This document shows, piece by piece, positions 52,158-60,612 of a stretch of DNA of 64,000 nucleotides. This DNA is from CAZFQG01 sp964520785. Lineage in GTDB: Bacteria > Planctomycetota > Planctomycetia > Pirellulales > Thermoguttaceae. The notes beneath the pieces were generated by a model. The model had not been told where the DNA came from. It searched no databases and was given only the letters and a program-made list of their open reading frames with translations. The stretch spans positions 11,168 to 75,167 of the forward strand of contig CAZFQG010000006.1 in NCBI GenBank assembly GCA_964520785.1, given 5' to 3'. A program made the position numbers and the translations under genes. Within the stretch, counting starts at the first letter, position 1, and the number at the start of each line of letters is the position of its first letter.

Positions 52158-53452
52158 AAGAACGCGTGACCGAGAAGCTAGTCGAACAGGTGCCCGAGCT
52201 AATTATCGAGAACGAGCCTGAAGCCTTTTTCGACATCGTCTGGAAGCAGTTCAAGAAGAACCGCTTCGCCCTGACCGCGCTGTGCGGACTGCCCCCCTTG
52301 TTCCTGCTGGCGATCTTCGCGCCGCTGATCGCCTCGAACCAGCCGTTCGTCTACGACGACGGGAGCGGCCCGGTCTTCCCCTGGTTCCGCGCACTCTTCC
52401 ATCCGGAGGAGCCGGTCGATTTCGCGTTCAATATGTGCCTCCTGGGATTCTTTCCCTGGCTGATCACGGCGCTGAGCCTCAACCGTGCCTGGAAGAAAAA
52501 CGGCACGCCGGGACGCAAACGCATCGGACGGGCGATCTGGCTCTTCGCCGGCTTCACGGTCGCGCCCATGCTCTTCTTCGGACTCACCGGGCTCGTTCCG
52601 AAGAACCTCCACCGGCAGAGGAGCTTCAACATCGAGGAATACCGCTACCGCAACGAAAAACGCGTATTCGCCCTGTATCCGCCGATTCCCTTCGGACCGA
52701 CCGAGCAGGACCTCGATTCGCGGTTCCAGCCCCCCGGATTCACGAAACCGGCCGAATCGTGGATCAAGTCGAACGATTACTTCCCCCATTTCTTCGGTAC
52801 CGACAACGCCGGCCGCGATGTGTTGGTGCAGATGATCTACGGCACGCGGATTTCGCTGACGGTGGGGTTCGTCGCCGTCGGACTGTACTTGAGCATCGGG
52901 ATCGTCATCGGGGCGATCGCCGGGTATTTCGGTGGCAAGGTGGACGTCCTCATCTGCCGGTTGATCGAGGTCATCCTGCTGTTCCCCTCCTTCTTCCTCA
53001 TCCTGACGCTGGTCGCCCTGATGGGGCCGAGCATTTACATCATTATGACGGTGATCGGGGTTACCGGCTGGCCGACGATCGCCCGGCTCATCCGCGGTGA
53101 AGTCCTCAAACAGCGGTCGGTTGACTACGTCTCGGCCGCGCGGAGCCTGGGGGCTTCCCATTTCCGGATCATCTTCCGACACATATTGCCCAACGCCGTC
53201 TCCCCCGCCCTGGTCGCCGCCCCCTTCGGTATCGCCGGGGCGATCATCACGGAGGCCGGTCTGAGTCTCCTCGGCTTCGGCGTGCGCCCCCCGACGCCCA
53301 GTTGGGGTACCCTCCTGCGGCTGGGCAACGACAATTACGCCTACTGGTGGCTCGTCGTCATCCCCTCCGTCGCGATGTTCGTCACGGTGACGTTGTTCAA
53401 TCTGGTCGGCGGTGGATTGAGAGACGCGATGGATCCGCGGTTGAGGGCGTGA
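52154..53452 (+). CDS. oppC: OppC-type ABC permease with extra membrane segments
   Basis: 432 residues against about 300 usual. The C-terminal half is canonical: HFFGTDNAGRDVLVQMIYG near residue 215, the coupling motif VDYVSAARSLGASHFRIIFR near 330, and LGFGVRPPTPSWG near 377. Between helix 1 (about 37-58) and the GTDNAGRD motif lie two extra hydrophobic segments (about 92-112 and 130-150) and a soluble stretch. The gene is coupled to oppB by a 4-base overlap. With OppB it forms the transmembrane pathway. Confidence 0.92.
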   Translation: MKERVTEKLVEQVPELIIENEPEAFFDIVWKQFKKNRFALTALCGLPPLFLLAIFAPLIASNQPFVYDDGSGPVFPWFRALFHPEEPVDFAFNMCLLGFFPWLITALSLNRAWKKNGTPGRKRIGRAIWLFAGFTVAPMLFFGLTGLVPKNLHRQRSFNIEEYRYRNEKRVFALYPPIPFGPTEQDLDSRFQPPGFTKPAESWIKSNDYFPHFFGTDNAGRDVLVQMIYGTRISLTVGFVAVGLYLSIGIVIGAIAGYFGGKVDVLICRLIEVILLFPSFFLILTLVALMGPSIYIIMTVIGVTGWPTIARLIRGEVLKQRSVDYVSAARSLGASHFRIIFRHILPNAVSPALVAAPFGIAGAIITEAGLSLLGFGVRPPTPSWGTLLRLGNDNYAYWWLVVIPSVAMFVTVTLFNLVGGGLRDAMDPRLRA

Positions 53453-53623
53453 GGGGGGCAAAGTGATAGAGTGACAAACGGACAGAGTGACAAAGCGATG
53501 GAGCAAGGCCCCCCAAGGGGCGGTAGGTAAGAGGCCTAGGACGCAACCCCTGGGAAGAATAGAAAGACATCCAATCGATGAGCCCCAAAGGGGCGATACC
53601 ACCGAACGATCCAATCCCCTGAC
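53453..53623. repeat. Repeat-rich spacer between oppC and oppD
   Basis: The spacer begins with imperfect tandem units of AGTGAcA(A) (53461-53495: GAGTGACAAA, GAGTGACAAA with variants). It then has two GC palindromes, CCCC-AA-GGGG (53511-53520) and GCCCC-AAA-GGGGC (53582-53594). I read it as dispersed intergenic repeat sequence. No coding frame. It separates oppC from oppD more than expected for one operon. Confidence 0.55.
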
Positions 53624-54637
53624 ATGGCCGATCCGTTAATTACCATTGAGCATTTGCAGACGCACTTCTTCACCGATGAGGGGGTGGTGAAGCCGGTCGA
53701 GGACGTGTCCCTCGTCATCCCGCGCGGGAAGACGCTCGGACTCGTCGGCGAGTCCGGCTGCGGGAAGTCGGTTACGGCCCTCTCGGTCATCGGGCTGATC
53801 TCCCGGCCCGGGCGGATCGTCGGCGGCCGGATCGTCCTGCACGAAACCGACGGAAAGCAGACCGTCCTCAACGACTTGTCCCAGGACCGGATGCGGCAGA
53901 TCCGCGGGGCCAGAATCTCGATGATCTTCCAGGAGCCGATGACGTCGCTCAACCCGGTCTTCACGATCGGCTCGCAGATCATGGAGGCGATCCGGCTCCA
54001 TCAGAAGGTCGGCGCGGCCGAAGCGCGCAAACGAGCGCTGGAGGTCTTGCGGCAGGTCCGCATTCCCGCCCCGGAAAGCCGCCTGGGCAACTACCCGCAC
54101 GAGTTTTCGGGCGGAATGCGGCAGCGCGCGATGATCGCGATGGCCCTGTCGTGCCGGCCGTCGCTATTGATCGCGGACGAACCGACGACCGCGCTGGACG
54201 TGACCATCCAGGCGCAAATCCTCGACCTCCTCCGGAATCTGCAGGCCCAACAGCACATGTCGATCCTCATGATCACCCACGACCTGGGAATCATCGCCGA
54301 AACGGCCGACGACGTCGCCGTCATGTACGCCTCGAAGGTCCAGGAATACGCCAGCATACGGAAACTCTTCGAAAACCCGCTGCATCCCTACACGCACGGG
54401 CTGTTCAACTCCCGTCCCGAACTGGGCCGCCCCAAGACCGACCGCCTCGTCACGATCGAAGGGACCGTCCCCAGCCCCCAGATCTTTCCCGGCGGCTGCA
54501 AGTTCCACCCTCGATGCCCCTTCGCCCAGGAGCGATGCAAGACCGACGAACCCGCACTCCGCGAAATCGTGCCCGGCCACACCGTGCGGTGCCATTTCGC
54601 CGGAGAACTGGAACTCGCGAGCCGAGCGGAGAGGTGA
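53624..54637 (+). CDS. oppD: Oligopeptide ABC transporter ATP-binding protein (OppD/DppD type)
   Basis: 337 residues with Walker A GESGCGKS near residue 44, Q-loop FQEPMTSLNPVF near 103, signature FSGGMRQRAMIAMAL near 164, Walker B LLIADEPTTALDV near 182, H-loop MITHDLGII near 218, and the oligopeptide C-terminal CKFHPRCPFAQERC near 290. It powers the OppBC permease at the cytoplasmic face. The normal partner ATPase OppF is not found downstream; the next genes run in the opposite direction. So this subunit may form a homodimer or pair with a protein encoded elsewhere. Confidence 0.95.
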   Translation: MADPLITIEHLQTHFFTDEGVVKPVEDVSLVIPRGKTLGLVGESGCGKSVTALSVIGLISRPGRIVGGRIVLHETDGKQTVLNDLSQDRMRQIRGARISMIFQEPMTSLNPVFTIGSQIMEAIRLHQKVGAAEARKRALEVLRQVRIPAPESRLGNYPHEFSGGMRQRAMIAMALSCRPSLLIADEPTTALDVTIQAQILDLLRNLQAQQHMSILMITHDLGIIAETADDVAVMYASKVQEYASIRKLFENPLHPYTHGLFNSRPELGRPKTDRLVTIEGTVPSPQIFPGGCKFHPRCPFAQERCKTDEPALREIVPGHTVRCHFAGELELASRAER

Positions 54638-55362
54638 CCTTCCAGCCGCGACTCCGCCGAAGTAGACAAAGCTCCTCTCAACGCGAAGCCGAACCGAACG
54701 CCGCGAGCCGGACCGCCGCTTGGCCGACGATCTCGGTCGTCCCCGGCAATTCGCGATCACGTTCCTGAAGGAATGTCCCGGCAAAGATGGAATCGCCGTG
54801 ATCCGCCGCATGGCGGGATGAGACGTCGACTTCCCGATGCAAGTCTTCGTGCCCAAGAACTTCCTGTGCGCCGGGCCCGGCCGGGACCACTCGCCCCTTA
54901 CCGAGGCTTAGGGCACCGAAGAACGTTTCGCCCTACGCGCAGCGCGGCGGGAGCGGCCAGGTGGTTCCACCGCGATTCCAGATACTGGAGTTCCTTGTCG
55001 ATCCAACGTGAGAAATCGGCGGCGGTGCGGATCACCGAAGCGGATCGGATCGGGACGATAGTATGAGACGACTTCATGAAACTTCCCTCCATGTTAGGGA
55101 AAATCCGGAGCAAAAAGGAAAAGGTTCCGGAGCACACCGCCAGATCATAAGTGCGTCGTATTACCTTCTATTATGAACAGAAAGTCGATTTGTTGCCACT
55201 GTCTACTACGTAAGACAGTTCGGCATGGCTTCGGTTCGTATCCCGGAAGCCCTCGGAATCCGAAAAAAACCTCATAATACCGCCGCATCGCCCCCCCAAA
55301 ATAATGGCGAAACAACGAGAATACCCCCGACGGACCCCCCGGGAAGACGCGCTTTCTGACCT
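54638..55362. other. Convergent region, one possible small gene
   Basis: About 725 bases after oppD. Apart from the small minus-strand frame at 54898-55077, I see only non-protein-like frames. A minus-strand frame at 54678-54890 reads partly protein-like and lies just downstream of that small gene in another phase, so the two may be pieces of one frameshifted gene. The stretch 55140-55362 shows nothing. Confidence 0.4.
54898..55077 (-). CDS. Possible small protein, unknown function
   Basis: A 59-residue frame with an unusually good ribosome site (GGAGGGA, 6 bases before the ATG at 55077). Residues 1-42 look protein-like and helical (SASVIRTAADFSRWIDKELQ, then LESRWNHLAAPAA). The end is basic. 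No family recognised. It may be the start of a longer, now frameshifted gene continuing to 54678. Confidence 0.45.
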   Translation of the reverse strand: MKSSHTIVPIRSASVIRTAADFSRWIDKELQYLESRWNHLAAPAALRVGRNVLRCPKPR

Positions 55363-56223
55363 TCACAACCAAAGATGCAGTCGTCCATCGAACATGTCCG
55401 GAACGGCGCGTTCGACCACGTGCCGAATCTGCCGCGGTCCATACCTGGTGCTGAAGTGCGAGGCAATGATCAGTTCGTTTTGAAAGCGGTCGCGGCGCTC
55501 AAGGATATCGTCCAAGTGAATGTGCCCGAACTTATGTATCTTGTCCTTTCGGTGCTTCGCGGCGACGAACGTGACTTCGAGAATGAGGATCTTCGCCTGG
55601 TATACGGCCGGATCGACATCCAGGCTTCCGGGACGACAATCACCCATGTAGGCAACGAGTGGAACGCGAATCTCGTTCGTGATCTCCACGCCGCTCAGGC
55701 GAAGATCGCGGATTCTCTCACCTGGCAGTTCAAGGTACTCCGGCTTGAGTTTCTTCCGCCGGTCCCAAACGATGAAACCCAACGAAGGAATGGTATGACT
55801 CGTTTCAATGACCGTCGCGACCAGTTCGCGCGACAAGTCGATTTCCTCCCCCCCCTCCAATGGCACGAGTTCACAAGGAAGACGGCCCCGGTCCATCTTG
55901 CTGAACTGCCAGAGAATCTTTCGGATGGGCTCAAGCGTCGCGGCCGGTAGGTAGATCGCCGGTGGCGACATCTTCATCATCCGGCGCCTCGCGACATAGA
56001 CCGGGAGGGACGCGATATGGTCGATGTGGCCGTGCGAGACGAACCATTTCGGTGTCCCCATGAACAGCCACGGTTGCGCGCCCAGGTCGAACCCCACCTT
56101 CAGCTCCGGGATTCGCCAATAAGTTTGGACGGCGGCTCGAGAATACCCCTCGACCGTCAGATTTCCGTGTTGCAGCCGCTTGACCGGCAGATTATTGACG
56201 ACGGGGATCGCTGCTTCGGGCAT
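55363..56223 (-). CDS. MBL-fold metal-dependent hydrolase (RNase Z-like)
   Basis: 286 residues with the zinc-binding signature FVSHGHIDHIASLP near residue 65. Further ligand segments are TVIETSHTIPSLGF near 140, YMGDCRPGSL near 193 with its Asp, and IIASHFSTRYGPRQIRH near 252. The arrangement matches the RNase Z/ElaC-like branch of the metallo-beta-lactamase superfamily, although the usual long arm is not obvious. Likely a cytoplasmic phosphodiesterase or nuclease; the exact substrate cannot be read. It is the last gene of the minus-strand unit, 58 bases after scpA. Confidence 0.9.
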   Translation of the reverse strand: MPEAAIPVVNNLPVKRLQHGNLTVEGYSRAAVQTYWRIPELKVGFDLGAQPWLFMGTPKWFVSHGHIDHIASLPVYVARRRMMKMSPPAIYLPAATLEPIRKILWQFSKMDRGRLPCELVPLEGGEEIDLSRELVATVIETSHTIPSLGFIVWDRRKKLKPEYLELPGERIRDLRLSGVEITNEIRVPLVAYMGDCRPGSLDVDPAVYQAKILILEVTFVAAKHRKDKIHKFGHIHLDDILERRDRFQNELIIASHFSTRYGPRQIRHVVERAVPDMFDGRLHLWL

Positions 56224-56281
56224 CAGTAATCAAAAACTTCCGAAATGAAAGCAGAAAAGGAAAGGGTCGTGGCCCGCGGCC

Positions 56282-57091
56282 TCAGCGGAGTTCGCGCTGC
56301 TCGCCGGCCGTATCCTCGACTTCGTCGCGAGGATCGTCGTAGTCGTCGACTCCGGTGAAGTCGACGTCTCGCTTATCCCGATCCGTGGGAATGAGCCAAA
56401 TATCGCCGAAAAGGGCGTTTTGTTCAACCCAGATGTGCTTATGCCGTACCAATTCGAGCGTGGCCAGGAAGAGCCCCACCAATGACGATTTGTGCATTCC
56501 CGGCTCGAACAGGTCCGCGAAACGAAGCTGTCCCCGGGCCATGAGCCGCGCATAGATTCGCTTCATGTGAACGTGAATCGGGGTGTCGTCATACACGATG
56601 CTCGACGGCTGGACGGCGACGCTTTCACGTAGGATTCGCCCGAATGCGCTGACCATGTCCCATAATTCGACGTCATGGATCGGCTCATCCGCCAGATCGC
56701 GGGAACGAGGCGGCAGATCGTTCGCCAGGCGCCGGTATCGTTGTTGCCAGCGCCGGCTCTGCTCCTCCAGAACGCTCGCGGCGTCACGAAACTCCTTGTA
56801 TTCCAGAAGCCGCCGCACGAGTTCCTTCTTCGTGTCCTCCAATTCCTCCACCACTTCGTCGCCCCGCGGGAGCGCCTCGCGGGATTTGATCTCGATCAGC
56901 AAGGCGGCCATCGCGACGAAATCACTCACGGCGTTCACGTCGATCTGCTTGAGCACCTCGATGTAGGCGAGAAACTGCTCGGTAATCGCCGATATCCGGA
57001 TATCGAGAATATCGACCTCGTGTTTGCGCACCAGATAGAGCAGCAAATCCAGAGGTCCCCGGAAAGAGTCCAAATCAACGCGAAAGGTCAT
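56282..57091 (-). CDS. scpA: Segregation and condensation protein A
   Basis: 269 residues from ATG 57091 (MTFRVDLDSFRGPLDLLLYL); an in-frame start 21 bases upstream is possible and neither has a good ribosome site. The kleisin N-domain FRGPLDLLLYLVRKHEVDILDI and the following VSDFVAMAALLIEIKSREALP are diagnostic. The C-terminal winged-helix-like region reads LVGLFLATLELVRHKHIWV. ScpA bridges the SMC heads with ScpB in chromosome condensation. No scpB is adjacent. It ends in a polar, acidic tail. Cytoplasmic. Confidence 0.95.
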   Translation of the reverse strand: MTFRVDLDSFRGPLDLLLYLVRKHEVDILDIRISAITEQFLAYIEVLKQIDVNAVSDFVAMAALLIEIKSREALPRGDEVVEELEDTKKELVRRLLEYKEFRDAASVLEEQSRRWQQRYRRLANDLPPRSRDLADEPIHDVELWDMVSAFGRILRESVAVQPSSIVYDDTPIHVHMKRIYARLMARGQLRFADLFEPGMHKSSLVGLFLATLELVRHKHIWVEQNALFGDIWLIPTDRDKRDVDFTGVDDYDDPRDEVEDTAGEQRELR

Positions 57092-57164
57092 GGGAGTCGG
57101 AAAAAAATGCAAAAGGACGTGAGGGTTCGAGAGGTCGCGCGACCGGTCAAACGCCGGTCGCCGT

Positions 57165-58157
57165 TTACGGATTCGAAAAGGCCCGCGAGTCGAATTTCTC
57201 GCGGTACTCGGGAACTTCCATCATGGGCGGTCTCTCGAACTCTTCGATAAAATGATCCACTTGCCGGAAGCGGTTCTCTTCCGCCTCGAATTGGCGCATG
57301 ATCGTCGGAAGCTCGATTCGCAATTGCGCCAAGTCGTCTTCCTGGAGTCGGGACATGAACGTTCGCAGTACGCCGAACGCCATCCGGCCCAACGCAATCG
57401 TCTCCTGATTGCGGTGTACGCGGCGGTCCAGGTCGGTCTGGGCGAACCCATTCAATCCGGATCGCCGGTAGATGTCAATCAACATCGCCGTCTCCACGCC
57501 GTAGCCGACCGGAAAAGGAATCCGTTCAAGGGTCGACCGCCTCCCCGCGTACTCCCCCGAAAGGGGCTGGAGAATCGGCGTCAATTCCGGATAGAACAAG
57601 CTGAACAAAGGACGGATCAGAATCTCCGTCACCCTGCCGCCGCCGGTCGAACGAATTCCGCCCGAGAAAGCCAACGGCCGGTCGTAAAACGCCTTGACAT
57701 AGTGGATATCCGGATTTTGGATGAGCGGCCCGAGCAGTCCGTACACGAATCGGGGATGAATGTTCCGTATGTCCCCGTCGACGAAGACCAGGATGTCCCC
57801 CTCGAGCAGGTAGAGCGACTTCCAAAGGTTCTCTCCCTTTCCTCGGTGCTCGCCGTACTCGGTAAGATGCTCCGACGCGAGATAGACATCGGCGCCGAAA
57901 CTGGCGGCGATCTCCCGAGTTCGATCTTCGCTTCCCGAATCGATAACCGCGATCTCATCGAGCAGGGGATAACGGTCCGCCAGTTCCGCCTTCAGAATCA
58001 CGATTTCCTGGCCGATGGTGCTCTCCTCGTTCAACGTCGGGAGGCAGAGGGAGATTCTCAGGTTCTGGCGTTCCTTCTCCTCGACAAGCCAACGGATGTC
58101 CCAGAAACTCGAGTGGTGAAACGTCCGTTCTCGCAGCCATTGCTCAGGATTCATCAC
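57165..58157 (-). CDS. gpgS: Glucosyl-3-phosphoglycerate synthase
   Basis: 330 residues of a GT-A (family 81-type) enzyme that transfers glucose from NDP-glucose to 3-phosphoglycerate, first step to glucosylglycerate. Typical segments are FHHSSFWDIRWLVEEKE at the N-terminus, SLCLPTLNEESTIGQEI near 35, IDSGSEDRTREIAASFGADV near 72, the metal site ILVFVDGDI near 122, and PLSGEYAGRRS near 198 with FPVGYGVETAMLIDIYRRSG near 216. Glucosylglycerate is a compatible solute, so it likely helps under salt stress or nitrogen limitation. The phosphatase partner GpgP is not visible. Start overlaps the M20 gene by 14 bases. Confidence 0.95.
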   Translation of the reverse strand: MMNPEQWLRERTFHHSSFWDIRWLVEEKERQNLRISLCLPTLNEESTIGQEIVILKAELADRYPLLDEIAVIDSGSEDRTREIAASFGADVYLASEHLTEYGEHRGKGENLWKSLYLLEGDILVFVDGDIRNIHPRFVYGLLGPLIQNPDIHYVKAFYDRPLAFSGGIRSTGGGRVTEILIRPLFSLFYPELTPILQPLSGEYAGRRSTLERIPFPVGYGVETAMLIDIYRRSGLNGFAQTDLDRRVHRNQETIALGRMAFGVLRTFMSRLQEDDLAQLRIELPTIMRQFEAEENRFRQVDHFIEEFERPPMMEVPEYREKFDSRAFSNP

Positions 58158-59313
58158 ATTCTCCTCGATCGATTGCCGCGATCACGCCTATCAACTGGGC
58201 GATACCCAAGAACAAGGGATCGATGAAAACGCACCCCGGCTCGTACTTCGCGCTCTTCTTACCCGTCGTCATGCCGAGCGTGACCGCCGGAATATTCCGA
58301 CAGATGAGTTCCGAAAGCTCCGACGGACTATGACCTTGGTCCGGCCCGATTCCCAATTCGCGCATTACCTTCAGCGTCCCCCGAACCAAGGGGTGGCCGA
58401 ATGACAGGCCGCCGGCTCGCGTTCCAGTGAAAAAATCCAGCTTGGCCTCCACCTCGTGGCGCGCGGACATCTCTCCCACGATATCGCCGATCTCCCGGCA
58501 AACCCGCTCCAGCATCTCGTCGCTGTGACTGACCACCTCCAGACCCAGTTCCGCATGATTCGGCTCGATATCGTACGTTACCCCGGCCGACATCTTTCCG
58601 ATCTTGATATCGGTGAACGGACGTGACGGAATCGCGATTCCCAGAATCCGATTGATAATATGATTCAAAACGATCAGCGCGCTCTCCGAACCGTAGCTCC
58701 GCGACGGCTCGAGTTGCGGGCGGACGTTGCAGATAATATCTCCTCTCGCGGTACCGATAGAGAAGTAATTGATACGACCCAACCGGATGCCCTCGACACA
58801 GATTCCGAACTGGATCGGGCTTGGGGGATGGTCCAGGAAAAAACGGACGCCCGCATGGCTGCCGCGGCCGAGTGATCTCGTCGACCCGAGAAGAAGCAAA
58901 TCACTTTGGAGCTTGATCCCCAACGTATCCAGGATCGTCGGAATCATCGAAACGACGGCGGCTCCAACGGCATTGTCCTCGATCCCGGTGCCGATGATCC
59001 GGTCTGCTTCGACGATGACTTCGTGCTCGTCGTTCGAAGCAAAGAACGTATCGAGATGCGAGACAAGCAAAATCGTCCGTTCTCCCACTTGGCCGCTCAA
59101 TCGGCCCACGGCGTTCCCGGCCTCGTCGGACCCGGCCTCCCCCAGCCGCTGTTCCCCGAACCGGTCCAAGACGAACTCGACCCGCCGCTGCTCCACGCCG
59201 GAAGGGGCCGGAATCTGCGCGATCAGGATGAGATTCGCCAGGAGACGCTCGCGCAATGGCAATAATCTGTCGCGGAGCGTTCCCGACTCCAGTTCCGACG
59301 AATCGGTCCCCAT
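58144..59313 (-). CDS. M20/M42-like zinc metallopeptidase
   Basis: 389 residues from ATG 59313, with GGAG 9 bases upstream; ATG 59343 is an alternative. Motifs of the M20 clan are visible: LLVSHLDTFF near residue 88 with metal His and Asp, GTGIEDNAVGAAVV near 115 with the bridging Asp, then GRGSHAGVRF and a C-terminal SELSELICRNIPAVTLGMTTG. The expected Glu-Glu pair of canonical carboxypeptidases is not obvious near GSTRSLGRGS, so activity is uncertain. It is co-transcribed with gpgS (14-base overlap). Cytoplasmic, no signal. Confidence 0.8.
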   Translation of the reverse strand: MGTDSSELESGTLRDRLLPLRERLLANLILIAQIPAPSGVEQRRVEFVLDRFGEQRLGEAGSDEAGNAVGRLSGQVGERTILLVSHLDTFFASNDEHEVIVEADRIIGTGIEDNAVGAAVVSMIPTILDTLGIKLQSDLLLLGSTRSLGRGSHAGVRFFLDHPPSPIQFGICVEGIRLGRINYFSIGTARGDIICNVRPQLEPSRSYGSESALIVLNHIINRILGIAIPSRPFTDIKIGKMSAGVTYDIEPNHAELGLEVVSHSDEMLERVCREIGDIVGEMSARHEVEAKLDFFTGTRAGGLSFGHPLVRGTLKVMRELGIGPDQGHSPSELSELICRNIPAVTLGMTTGKKSAKYEPGCVFIDPLFLGIAQLIGVIAAIDRGECDES

Positions 59314-59517
59314 GGCAATGTACTCCTTCTTCAGTGGGGTCATCAAACCGCACGCAACTCCAACGACCTCACCGCAAGAACCACGCGGGCTATCCCTGGA
59401 TTCGATACCCCCCGCGCAAGGGAACAGCGCAGCCTGCTCTCGGAGCTGCGCTGTCCGGAAATCGCGTGGTCGTTTGGGGTACGCCGTAGCGAAACGGCGC
59501 GTGACCATAGCTTGCGG

Positions 59518-59940
59518 CTACTGGGGAGGTCTTTGTCCGGTAGGCCGCGCCCCGGGACGAACCCGCTTCTGCACGTCAGTCTCCAAGACTCCGAAGGTCG
59601 CCTCATGCCGCTGGACGGTAAGCTGCAACGCGTGCAACATTCGCTTCGCGGTGAAGAAGTTCGTGATAATGCGTTGCGTCACCGGAATGGGTTGTGTAGG
59701 CACCCCAACTGGCTGGGGATTGAGCCCGAAGTCGATAATCAGTTCTTCCGGCGTACCCGTCACGCGGCAGAAATTAGCGTAGGACGCAATCGTATTCGAA
59801 TCATCGATTTGAACTTGGGGCGGACGCGGCGCCGGTTGCGCGACGGCTTGCGGCGCGGAAGCCTCGGATGCTTCCGCCGAAGCGGGGCTTTGTCGCTCCT
59901 CGACATTCTCGGCGTCCGGTGTCTCTTTGTCTTTAGCCAC
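59518..59940 (-). CDS. DUF3467-family protein
   Basis: 140 residues from GTG 59940, which has a strong AGGAGAG site 6 bases upstream; an ATG-like start further up (59982) lacks one. The Pro/Ala/Glu-rich N-terminus is followed by the conserved core NTIASYANFCRVTGTPEELI, IDFGLNPQP and VTQRIITNFFTAKRMLHAL, characteristic of DUF3467. These small proteins are of unknown function. It leads the minus-strand group, with the M20 gene 204 bases downstream. Confidence 0.88.
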   Translation of the reverse strand: MAKDKETPDAENVEERQSPASAEASEASAPQAVAQPAPRPPQVQIDDSNTIASYANFCRVTGTPEELIIDFGLNPQPVGVPTQPIPVTQRIITNFFTAKRMLHALQLTVQRHEATFGVLETDVQKRVRPGARPTGQRPPQ

Positions 59941-60612
59941 GATAGTCTCTCCTAAAAGGTCAAACGAGATAAGTAATTCCACTCAAGGGCGCGACGAATC
60001 GTCGCGCGAACGGAAAACGGCTTCCACGATGACGCCGCCGACACGGATCGGCGGTCCGCATATCCGGAACCACGTCTCGCGGCGTCGATCCGATTCAACG
60101 AAAAGATGCCTTGGCGCCGTGCCCGATCTGCTTCCCGCGCCGGAGGCGCGCCGCTCAACGACGCGCGTCAAGAACGCGACACCGCCGCGATACGCGATTC
60201 CGCCGCTCGATTTCTTGGAATTATAGCTCACGGTTCGCGATCATCCCCGAAATGAGACGCTCCACCGAACATTCGCGATTCTTCCCCAAGCGGCGAAAAG
60301 CACGTATCGTGCATCCGGCGCCGTCCCACACCCCGGCTTTCGAACAGGCTCCCAACCTATCCGAATCACGCGTAAGCGTACAGCCCCCGCCCCCCGGTTT
60401 CCTCGAAAAAAAACCGACTTCTTTAGCCAACCCGCCTCGGCCGCGATCATTTGTTAAGATGGGACGAATCGGACGATTTTCTGGATTAAGACGGTAAAAA
60501 CCGAAAGTCTCAATGCGCGCTTGCCGATGATTGCGATGGCGTCCGTCTTCCGGACCCTCCCGATTACCGCGCACATACCCTCAATCCAACCCATGTTACC
60601 CGAGTCGCCCAA
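59941..60612. other. Divergent intergenic region, one doubtful small frame
   Basis: About 670 bases between the DUF3467 gene and the Wza-like gene. A minus-strand frame at 59983-60231 (82 codons, GTG start, no ribosome site) ends RVGGVIVEAVFRS and could be a small gene cotranscribed with DUF3467, but I cannot support it. TTAAGAT near 60454 may be a -10 element for the Wza-like gene, with no good -35. Confidence 0.4.

Noticed and set aside
52199..53614. 471-codon open frame on the minus strand
   Set aside because: Shadow of oppC, running into the repeat-rich spacer; Glu/Asp/Gln-rich with no domain.
59983..60231. 82-codon minus-strand frame with GTG start
   Set aside because: No ribosome site; Arg/Ser-rich; only the last third looks protein-like.
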